Shown in pieces: positions 45,566 to 55,876 of a stretch of DNA of 64,000 nt. The notes below the pieces were generated by a model. It was not told where the DNA came from. It searched no databases and was given only the letters and a program-made list of their open reading frames with translations. The DNA is from Trissonchulus latispiculum (lineage: Eukaryota; Nematoda; Enoplea; Enoplida; Ironidae). The stretch's first letter is position 1. Each line of letters begins with the position of its first letter. Both the position numbers and the translations under genes were made by a program. The stretch is taken from positions 1 through 64,000 of the forward strand of contig JASAND010027683.1 in assembly GCA_030248195.1 (NCBI GenBank). The letters run 5' to 3'.

Positions 45566-47108
45566 TAGAGTTGGGATCGGTTCCAATTTTCAAAACCGGT
45601 TCCGGTTCCGGTTCTACAGTACCGGTTCCGGTTCCGGTTCCGGTTCCGGTTCCGGTTCCGGTTCTAGCTTCCGGTTCCCGGTTCCAAGTACAAAATTCGT
45701 AGTTTCATTTTAACATTATTTAATATTGGATGCAGGCCCCCAGCAAGGGTTATACAATCAAAATTATAAAGCAATACTGCAAAACAATTGGAATAGGTAA
45801 TGCGATAATAACCAACTGGGTTAAACTTTCTTGTTTACTTAGAATTTTAAAGTTTTTGCCTTACCTTGAATTTGCTCCATTACAAATGCTGTTACTATAT
45901 GCACAACATACACTAAAACTTGTAAAAAAATTAAAACTTTAGTATGGTCGAGCAAATTCAAAACATTCAAAAATTCAAACATAATTCACGGTAAGATTCT
46001 ACTGTGCATCTAAATGCAGACAGCGCCTTCTGAACAGAATCTTGTAAACTGCACAACGTTTCAGTAAAACATGCTGAGAATTGATATATACTGGAGCGTA
46101 AATTTTTATTTCTTTAAAAAGAGTATAGTGTCAGAAGCAAATGCTCTCATGAGGTTAATATTCAAATATGTAAGCTGCTTAAAGTTTCTATGAGGTTAAT
46201 ATTCAAATATGTAAGCTGCTTAAAGTTTTCATTTGGCGATGTAGCGTTCACGTCTGAACGAAAGTGCCCGTCTTTCATCAATTACAATTGGAATTTTAGA
46301 ACAGAAAATTTCAAAAATTTGTTAAAATTAATTTGGAGACATTTTCACAATTGCATTTTGTAATACACACAAAATTACTTAACAAAATTTGAAAAATCAG
46401 AAGCATGAAAACAAAAAATTACGAAATTCCTTCCGGAATAAAGGAAGCAGAAATTTTCCCTTACAATACATGTTCCTAATTTTTCAAGTATGTTTAACAT
46501 TTAATTTTTGTCTTAACAGACGGGATAATGTCACTAGTGTTGATTCAAAGAAACATTTGAAATTTCTCTTAATTCTATGCCTCGGCTTCAGTGAAACCTG
46601 AAACGTGCCTCGATGAAAAGGGGAAGCGGGGAGTTTGTGTCACCTTCAGTGGAAGCTGAAGCTGTCGTTTTCAGTTTAGGGTCTAAATTTATTCTATGGA
46701 ATGTCAGCTTCAGTTTCAGTTCCAATAATTGTACCTTCATTTCACGTTTAGTTTGAAACTCTTAATTATTATCAGTCTTATCTTACATATTTCGCCTTCA
46801 GGTCTAAATTTGTTTAGTTTCAGTTCAAACTAGATTTTAAGTTTCAATTTCAGTCACTAGCTTGAAAAAGACAATATGAATGGCAACAGTGAATGGCAAC
46901 CACAAAAACAAAATCCAGCTTTTGCAAAATTTAAACTCCTGCAAAAAATTAGTTCAAGTCCATTGTTAAGAGTGGAACCGGCCGGTTCCAAATCCTACCG
47001 GTTCCGGTTCCGGTTCCGGTTCCGGTTCTAAAATTCCTTCCGGTTCGGTTCCGGTTCCGGTTCCGGTTCCGGTTCCAACCGGTTCTAGTGGAACCGGTCC
47101 CAACTCTA
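45566..47108 (+). mobile_element. Inner hAT-like element, 1,543 bp, with perfect 8-bp duplication ATTTAAAT
   Basis: TAGAGTTGGGATCGG (45566) and GGTCCCAACTCTA (ends 47108) are inverted hAT-type termini. ATTTAAAT flanks both (45558-45565 and 47109-47116). The subterminal regions are CCGGTT hexamer arrays of different length. A 39-bp segment containing GAGGTTAATATTCAAATATG is repeated in tandem at about 46150-46230. It lacks a transposase and is an internally deleted relative of the outer element. Confidence 0.88.
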
Positions 47109-47689
47109 ATTTAAATGTTTTGGAAACTATTTGCTTCTGACACTGTGCTCTTTTTAAAGAAATAAAAATTTAAGCTCCAGTATATTTTTAAGTATTATTT
47201 TTAATTTAAGCTACAGCATGTTTTACTGAAACGTTGTGCAGTTTACAAGATTCTGTTCAGAAGGCGCTGTCTGCATTTAGATGCACAGTAGAATCTCACC
47301 ATGAATTATCGAAACAATTTGCTCGATCATACTACAGTTTTAGTTTTTTACAAGTTTTAGTGTATGTTGTGCATATAGTAACAGCATTTGTAATGGAGCA
47401 AATTCAAGGTAAGGCAAAAACTTTAAAATTCTACGTAAACAAAAAAGTTTAACCCAGTTGGTTATTATCGCATTACCTATTCCAATTGTTTTGCAGTATT
47501 GCTTTATAATTTTGATTGTATAACCCTTGCTGGGGGCCTGCATCCAATATTAAATAATGTTAAAATGTAACTACAAATTTTGTACTTGGAACCGGGAACC
47601 GGAAGCTAGAACCAGAACCGGAACCGGAACCGGTACTCTAGAACCGGAACCGGAACCGGTTTTGAAAATTGGAACCGGTCCCAACTCTA

Positions 47690-49636
47690 CTTGTAAGCTT
47701 GCACAAACAATGTTGCAACAGTTACCATAGAATGAGTATGAACAGTTTCAAATTTCACGTAACGACGATTCTATTTCCAGAAGTATTAAGATTGCTTGAG
47801 AGAAGTAAATAATTGAAAAATGCATTTTCACCAAGTTATGGCAAATAGGAAAAGCTTGACTAAAAAGTTGAGAAATTCTAACTTCGGCAGTGCGCACCGC
47901 CATACGTTTTCAAACTCTTGTCGTTCGTTTTCAAGCCGAGCTGCTTAGTCACAAACGTTTACTTTAACACCAACATTGTGCTGCGAAAACTAATTTGCAT
48001 ATTCTACAAGCAAATAATAATACCTAACTAGACATGTGTTAAACATAGGGCCTTTTCCAAGAAAACAGAGCTAACACATGCAAAAGATGCAACAAACCCA
48101 TCATAGGTATTCCTGCTCCAGCAGGAATAAAAACTTAATGTAAACGTTCGTTTAATCTGGTCTCAGCATAACACTAATACTGTTTACTTCCAGCGGTTCT
48201 ATGATTATTGTACTGCAGAGATCTGTTTATAACTACCTGGTTTGCAAATTATTCTTGCCAAAAGGGGAAATATTTAATATAATAATTGATAAATTGATGC
48301 AGATAAAAGCCAAATCTCAAAAGATTCTATCGGTTTTAGTTCTTTCGTTTCTGATAAGTACCCATATGAGAGTCCAAAGTTTTGTACGGATAACATTGGT
48401 TTTGGTAATTCATTTCCTTTACAAAATGCTGCCGTTTAACTTTAACTTTTTGCAAACCATTGGACAGTCGACATGGTCATGTTTTAATTGTGGTGAAGAG
48501 TATGGAAGTAAAAAGTTTAGTTACATCTTCTTGTGCAAAATCAAATTTTTTTCGGATATTTTAGATTTTTTGAAAAACCGGGTCACCGGGTAAAGTCTAA
48601 GAGACCCGGTTCCGTCACTGGTCTGCGCGCATGCATAATTAATCTATATGCCCAGACACTTTCAGAAGTGTCCCATTTACTCATTTGCCCGTAACACATA
48701 AATTCAGTCGTGCACCAAAACTGGTGGAAGCTGCTAAAAGCAACGAAAGCGAGTATTTCAAACTTGGTTTAATGTCACATTTCAGTCAATATAAAATGTA
48801 ACCAGGTTGCCTGTCATGAACAATTTTTCCATACAATGAGGATATGAATAGATCAAAACGTGGACACCCAGAAAATCTAACCAACCTTAATTACGCGACC
48901 GGTTTCGGAACCGATGTGGTCCCTTCATCAGGCGACTCCTGGCTATCACTCGCTGGAAACGTTCTTGGGGGCTATAGGGCTATTCTGAGCTAACGAAAAG
49001 GCTGAATCGAAGGACGGATTTGATCGAAGACATACTCATCCCCTGTGATTTGGTGATCATATCAAATTCATACCTGTCACGACATGCTAACTAATTCAAT
49101 TTACAAAATTAAAGTTTAATATTTTTCTTGTCAACACTGCCGCGACTGACACATAGGCATAGTTTCAGGAATTCTCCGCAAACTTTTCTTCTTGTAGTAA
49201 ACGCTCGATTTCACGATATTAACCCAGTTTATTTCTCTGTTGCACTTGAAAAGTTTGTCTATAAATTCTTTACTCTAACACTTCGTCTTTTCCGTGGAAT
49301 GACTAACTGAAAGGTTGTAAGTTGGACTGAAAGTGAAGCGTGAAATTAGAGTGTTGAAATGAAATTAAATTTCAGTCATCTATCCCCTCGGAAAGTTTCA
49401 GTTTTGTGCAAAAGTTATACATTACCAGACAACTTTTCTAATTTCACACTTTCCTTTTTGCACCAATCTTGGACTTCGTATGTGTCCTTTCTGAAAGCAT
49501 TGGACTCCTCTGCAGGCTTAAATCTAGAGACTCTGAATTTGTGGATGGCAAGTGTAGTCTGCGGTGTCCATGGCGTAATATTCCCTTCCACAGATGTTGT
49601 CAACATTCGAGTTGTGAATCGATATATAAGCATCGA
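47690..49636. other. No gene recognised; one repeat-derived motif
   Basis: The plus-strand frame at 48201-48593 is hydrophobic and AT-driven with no domain. At 48900-48945, GCGACCGGTTTCGGAACCGA with CCCTTCATCAGGCG resembles motifs seen in invertebrate reverse-transcriptase repeats (recollection, not verified). ACATGTGTTAAACATAGG at 48030 is shared with the 38167 element family, so this may hold a fragment of it. Confidence 0.35.
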
Positions 49637-49984
49637 CATAGGATAACGTGGGGGGAATGGGGGGGGGTGCAGACCCCCCCAGACCGACAAAAAACGGGTA
49701 GACCCCTTCAGCAAAAAGGAAAAAATGGCAGACCCTCTCGTCCAGAAAGCAAAAAAGGGCAGACCCCTAAGCGATTTTCACTGAAAATTGCTAATTTTTT
49801 AGCAAAATTTAGCGAGTTTTTGAACAAATTCCTTAAAAATCGCTAAAAATTGTCATTTGTTACTAATTTTTGGTCAAAAACGTTAAAAATTCGCAATTTT
49901 TGCTAATTTCGGGGCAGACCCCCATAAAATTTCAGATTTTTTCAGGGGTAGACCCCCCAGAATCGGACCCCGTGTTAATGTATG
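49637..49984. mobile_element. 348-bp MITE with CATA..TAAC termini (copy B)
   Basis: The ends CATAGGATAACGTGGGG and CCCCGTGTTAATGTATG match those of the 347-bp element at 19860. Flanks AAGCATCGA (49628-49636) and ATGCATCGA (49985-49993) agree at 8 of 9 bases. The interior has alternating GCAGACCCC blocks and their inverses. The two copies share termini and length, but the interior is diverged. Confidence 0.8.
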
Positions 49985-49993
49985 ATGCATCGA

Positions 49994-52036
49994 TACCCCT
50001 AAACTTCCATCGGTTGGAGTTTACTCCAGGGGCAAATTTACGTTTACCTTAACTTAGCCTTCCCACGCCTAGAAAATAGCAAAAACCCGCCGCTAATGCG
50101 TTTCGATAGATTTGTGAATTCTGAAGATCCGAAAACGAAAGAATAAAGTTAGGATTTTTCTAAATCATTCTTCTATTTTTCCACTCATTTTCAGTTCAAT
50201 TTCAACACTTTCACATCCTAAATATATCCTCTTTCCTCTGAATAAATTCATAAATTTTACAAATTCACTCATCAACTGTCACCGGTTTCTCCCTCCTATC
50301 AAGGTCACTGCTCTGACAAAAATGTTTACTCTAAAATTTTTGTACACCACAGTGGCACTCAAAGCTGACTGAAATTGTGCATGTCCATTTTCTATCTGAT
50401 ATGGTTAATATGAATTTTAATCACTACCTACATTTTCCCCAACATTTTCCCTTCCTACGTAGGCTTTGTCTGATTGCACTGTTTAACCGGTACAAGTGCA
50501 GTTTTGATAACCGACAAGTTTAATTGGCCTAAACTGATGGTTGTGGGTTTGAACTCCAGCGCTTTCATTTGAATTTAATTAATTATTTTAACTAGTTCAA
50601 TTTATTGGGATAAGGATGTGGCTTTTATTCTTTCTTGGGTCTTGTCGAATCTTTTCGCTAAGGCCTTCTTACAGGCCCATAATCTGGAATTCTTGAAAAA
50701 ATAAGATAAATTTGATGCTGGTATGATTTAGACCACGCTGAGTTAAAATAACGCAGAATTTTAGGTTTTTCGCGAAAATAGATTTTTGATTCGCAAAGGC
50801 AGGGTGCAAGGGAAACTGTCTGGCTATGCCAACAGTTTGCGAGATCGTAGACCACAAATATGCAATCTGTCCTTCGACTAAATTTTTTGAAAAGTACAGT
50901 ATAAGCTTAAGCTCAGCTACGAAATCTTCAGAGCAAGATTTCCACTGTTAACTCCAGATGTAAAGATCATGAAAGTTTTTTAAACCGCCGCCAATTTATG
51001 TCAAACTTATCCCCCTTTAATTTGACTTGCAGTATATATTATTGTAGTTAAGTTGTAAATTTGTACAAAATCACTTTCTTGACCTTCTTAGTTTAACTTC
51101 TTCCCAGTTAAATGACAGTTTAGTGACTTTAGTTTCACCGTTTTATCCAAAACTTATGCAGGGAGACAGACATTGAATGAAACGGTAAAAGTTTGACTTT
51201 CAAATTTTCTGTCAGTTAACGACTATGAATTTGTGTGCGAACGCTCGCCAATAATGAAGGATTAACTGTTCATAAGAGCGATCAAAATGATTAACGTCTT
51301 GAGAAGTATTTATACAATAAACGTCTTGAGAAGTATTTATACAATACTTTGGGGCTACTTTATCTCCAAGCTTAACCGATTATGCTCAAATCTGGTAGTT
51401 CAGTAAGTACGTAATTTACTCTCTTATTTCATTTTCATTGACTTACGGTCCAAGAAGTTTGAGCTCTAACCTTGATCGTCTCTCGGAATTAAGATCCTTA
51501 GGATTTTATCTTTATGCAAACTCTACTTAGTTGAGCTACTAGCATTAACTATAGTTCAAGCAGGTCCTTTAGGCACAATTATTTATTGGCAACACCTCTT
51601 CCAGTTAACTATGACACTTCTAATTTCTACTGGCAAACTTGGATTAGGATTGGCTATACATACTGACGGTAATTTAGGTGACGCTATTTCAATGTCCAAA
51701 AACTGCAAGGAAGCAGCGGGGGTTAAGATGGTACATACATATCCCAGCTAAATTTTGGACACTTTTCAAGAAGAAGGCTATTAACATCCTATATCGCTGA
51801 TACAGACAGATAGCTTATCTCGAAAGAGTGACCAACCGTGGCAGCGTCACCTGAGAAGTCACTCAATTTTCCAGCAACTCGGTATATGCATAAATCATTA
51901 GATAATATATGTCGATATAATATATAGTAGATAATATAATTCTTTTATTTATAGAATAAAGTGATCATTTAATTCGTTTCTAATTTTGATCATCGATGCC
52001 AGCGATAACTTAAGATTCTGATTGATCGATTGATTG
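49994..52036. other. Intergenic region upstream of the SEA gene; no gene supported
   Basis: AACGTCTTGAGAAGTATTTA is tandemly duplicated at about 51295-51345. A stop-free plus-strand stretch (51477-51750) has hydrophobic composition but no assignable family. ATATAT-rich sequence at 51905-51945 followed by TTTATTTATAG at about 51954 could be a promoter or a 3' splice site for a 5' UTR exon. Confidence 0.35.
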
Positions 52037-55000
52037 ATGCATCAGGGCAAGTTGTATCAGCGAACCAAAAGTTTCGATTCCGCCCACTGGACGGCCAGCT
52101 TCGGTCTCAGCGCCGCCGCCACAGCGCACCAGGGAAAACCGGTTACATCCGGTTGGGCAGAACCGGACTGGTATGAGACGGACCCTGGCGTTGGTCCCCT
52201 ACAGAGACCTAGCTATAGCACTGCTACAACCCTAGCTTCTGGTGATCTCTACAGAGCCCGTCCCCTACAGTATAACTATGACGCCAATTCAGCGGTGGCC
52301 TGGCATCGTCGAAGTCTGCCGATTCGCGTTCGAAACGACCCCTCGACCTGGCAAACGGCCACATTATACGGTCCCTCAGAGCAGCACCGGAATCAGCCCT
52401 ATTCCCTGGCCTTTGCCTATATGACCCCTGATCTCAGTCACCAAAAACTGCCACCAAACGACTCTGTCTATCTACCCCAGCAGAGCTATCCCACACTCCA
52501 GCACGGTTATATGGCCCCTGCCGGAGCGCCAGCATATGGAGACGGACCCTCTTATTTGGAGAACGCCCCCTTCTATGGAAACTCACAAACTGTTAGCACC
52601 AGCCTGTCCTCGTCCAACCAGGATCCCCAACCGCAGGGAGGTCCGAAAAGCCGAGTCCGATTGTGGATTATGCTGGCAATCATGATCATTATGACGGCTG
52701 TTCTGGTCGCCATGGGAGTTGCTGTATACTCTCAGGGTAACTAGACTTGGTGGTGTGCAACTTTCTTTCTGTCTTTTCTTAGAATAAGGTGTTTTGGTGG
52801 TACAAGATTTTCTTGTTTCTTTCTTATACGCAGTGTTGGACGCGGGCCGAAATTTGCGGTCCGCACCTGCCTCGCAGTCCGCCCTCAGATTCTTGGCCAG
52901 CATAGGGCCGGCCGCGGCAACACACCAACAAAAATTCGGCCCGCGACGGCCCGCAACTAAATCTAGCTTATGCAAGCATCATAGCATTAAATAATTGCTA
53001 ATTTCATTGATTATTCGTCGAATTTCTCCATAAAAATAAGCCCGATTGCTGTTTTCAAAAGCATTCGTATAGCTGCAGTCGTACATTTTTAGGTTTTTTC
53101 ATTTAATTTTGTGTAAGAATTTTGAACTAGCGACTGTATTATTGTAGCCTCCTGCTGCTTCTCAGCTAAATTTTTTGGACTTTGAAAATTTTGGTGTGCT
53201 ATCCTAAACTACTGGAAAACCTAGCCCAAAACTAATTACAGTTACACAGAGAATATGACTAAACTTCATGATGACATGTGCGTTTTGATTCTAGTGCCTG
53301 TGGTGCGACCTGGGGGTGACTTAGACCAGAGTTGGTCGCGGGCCGCGGGTACCCGCGGGGCGGGGCGGGGCAGGGCGGGTATTAGCAAATTTCAGTACCC
53401 GCGCTACCCGCGCGGGTATCTGTGCGGGCCTAACCTTAAAACTTAAACTATTTTTGTCCTACATTAGGTGAAATTTAATAGTTAATAGAGCACACTGCAT
53501 TTGCATTTTGACTTCTCACTTAGTTATGACAGTCTTCAGAGCTGCAATAGTGTATCTTTGCTGCGAATAAATGGTTAATAAAAATGCCGACCAGTCATCC
53601 CGGCAGTACTCATACACTGGTCTCTAGGAATTCTAATTTTGGGAATAGGAGCAAAACTGGGTCCAATTTAAGAACAAGAACAGAAACGGAGACGTATTTT
53701 TAGGAACCGGGGGGATCTATTTTCAGGAGCAGGATCGAAAACAGAGCTTTGTTTGTAGCAGCAAAAATTCTAGTTTAATTTTAGTAACAGGCACGGGAGT
53801 CTAATTTCGAACAGGGTCTATTTTAAAATAGCAATGTTTACCTTAATGTATATTTAAGCTTGCGAGCTATTGGTCAATGTACAAAATTCGTATTTGTAAA
53901 ATAAATCCGCATATCTACATAGATGCGTCAACGCAATCATCCTGTGATCCTGATGCTTGTAACCTCGTAATCTTGTGAGCTTTTTGATTTTGTGTTCTTG
54001 TTTTTGAAAATTAGGTCCCATTCCGTTCCTATTCTTGTTCCTGAAATCAGTTTTTATTCCGTTCCTGTTCCGATTCCTGTTTCTGTCCCAGCTTTTAGAC
54101 ACCACCTTAAAATACCAAAATGTTTGTAATGTCATCAAGAAAGGAATACTTTATTTTTCGTTTGTTTGATTAGTTTTCGAAAAAATTGGTGAATTATTTG
54201 CTTGCAACAAATTATGTGATTGTTTTAGAGTGTTTCGCACTAACAAAGTCTATGATAACGTAGAAACACATAATGAAACGAAAATTTCTGTTTAAATTTA
54301 GTGTTGCACATGATTTGAGCGAAAAAAATTTGCGGCTACCTTGCGGGTATTACATGTCTGCGGGCCGTGGGGCGGGGCGGGGCGGGTACCCTTCTGCGGG
54401 CCGCGGGCAGGGGCGGGTAGCAAAAATCCGGCCCGCGACCAACTCTGACTTAGACTCGGTTTGAAAAATCCTATGTGCGAGAAAGACCCAAATTTCAAGA
54501 TGACATTTATGAAGCAGCAATGGAAAAATTCATGCTGTTCTTAGCTCAGTAGAGCCTCCTGGTCAATTCGGTATAGATTTTATCTATGTTTCCTTTTGCT
54601 TATTTTTCTGTGTCCAGATGACCGAAATCTAGTAAAATTCAAGCCAAATATTTCAATTTAGTCAAATGGCCAATATTGTTCACAAAAATTCGTCCGGTTT
54701 GGCAACAACCCAACAAAAACATTTTTTCTTTGTGACAGGATGCTGAAACTGCAAAAATTAAAGAAATTAAAGAACAATCTAAACTTTGATATGTTTACGT
54801 GTTAAACACACAAATTTTCAATGGTCAAGTAAAAGGAGAAATCGGCATTAGAAGCTGTCAGTATGTATTCAACTGGTATGTCTGAAAAGCTGGAAAATAT
54901 CTTCGCTTGCTTTATAGCATGTTAGAGTGTTGTAGGATGTAGAATGTAGAATGTTCCTTATTAGCATCATAATAACTCTGCAGTCTGAGAGAGCTACTTC

Positions 55001-55844
55001 GTTTGAAAAAATGCTCTAAAAGGCATGTGCCAACCAACACAATAAATTGATAACTATTAAAAGTGAATAGGTAACACTGCCTAGGTGGCAATAGCAGACA
55101 AAATTCGCAAACATTTGTTTTCAATTTGAACAAATCGAGTCGATTAGAAGCTAAACGATATAAAGCCTATGGAAATGCCAAACAGGCGTTTCTCCATTTT
55201 GTCACCACAGTAACAATTTCGAAACTGACGATCTAACAGGTCATAATGACAAACGTGTTTGCCTCCATCCCTATTGGATCTCCAAATCTATTGGTTTCTT
55301 CATCTACTCTCCTGTCTTTCGATCTCCAGTTGGTATTTGCAGCTGACGATGCCAGGAAATTCTATCTTACCCATTCTTCAGCTGGGGTTGACTGGAAAAG
55401 ACGATAATCGGCTAAGTTTTTTTACAATCTTCAAAATTATTCATTTGCTAATGACTTATAGCTTACCAAAAGGATTCAATTTTTTGAAAATAAGGGCTAC
55501 TTACTGGTTAGTAATGGATCTAAATCTACAGTTACTATATATGCAACTAAGACACGAACGGTAGATTAACTGTATGACGAGTGGATTAACATTATATAAT
55601 CCCGCACAGAAAGGGTACCTCAACAGAAAACTTATATATACAACTTTTAAACGGGAACAAAATTGTCAAAAGTCGCTTTGTTTCTGCATTGAAATCGTCA
55701 AATTTTAAATCTAAATCCCCGTTTACACAATGCTTGTAGGGCAATTCCTAAGCTGCTCAAACCGCACAGATCGACCGACGACGAAACCGAAACAGGAAAA
55801 GCAGTGGTCCAGTGGGTTCGGGTGTTCCGAAAGATCTCAAGACC

Positions 55845-55876
<32 letters not shown>

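Larger units (their letters stand above)
43931..47689 (-). mobile_element. Outer hAT-like element with CCGGTT/AACCGG subterminal arrays, interrupted by its own relative
   Basis: It starts TAGAGTTGGGACCGGTTCC (43931) and ends GGTCCCAACTCTA (47689). Both ends have long runs of the hexamer AACCGG or CCGGTT. Its left arm is the inverse of the right half of the inner element, and its right arm (47117-47689) is the inverse of the inner element's left half. So this is an inverted, longer relative into which the inner element jumped. An extra 350 bases (about 45200-45557) present here are missing from the inner copy. Flanks GTCCAGAT and CTTGTAAG do not match, so the target duplication is lost. No transposase frame was found. 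Confidence 0.8.

Noticed and set aside
48201..48593. 130-residue hydrophobic protein
   Set aside because: AT-driven composition, no domain, no splice context or polyadenylation evidence.
48890..48960. Penelope/LINE-type motif (GACCGGTTTCGGAACC...TTCATCAGG)
   Set aside because: Only a short resemblance from memory; no reverse transcriptase or endonuclease frame nearby.
51477..51750. Possible nuclear copy of a mitochondrial gene (ND2-like hydrophobic stretch)
   Set aside because: Hydrophobic and about 90 codons, but it lacks the conserved KxGxxPFHFW-type motif; composition alone is not enough.
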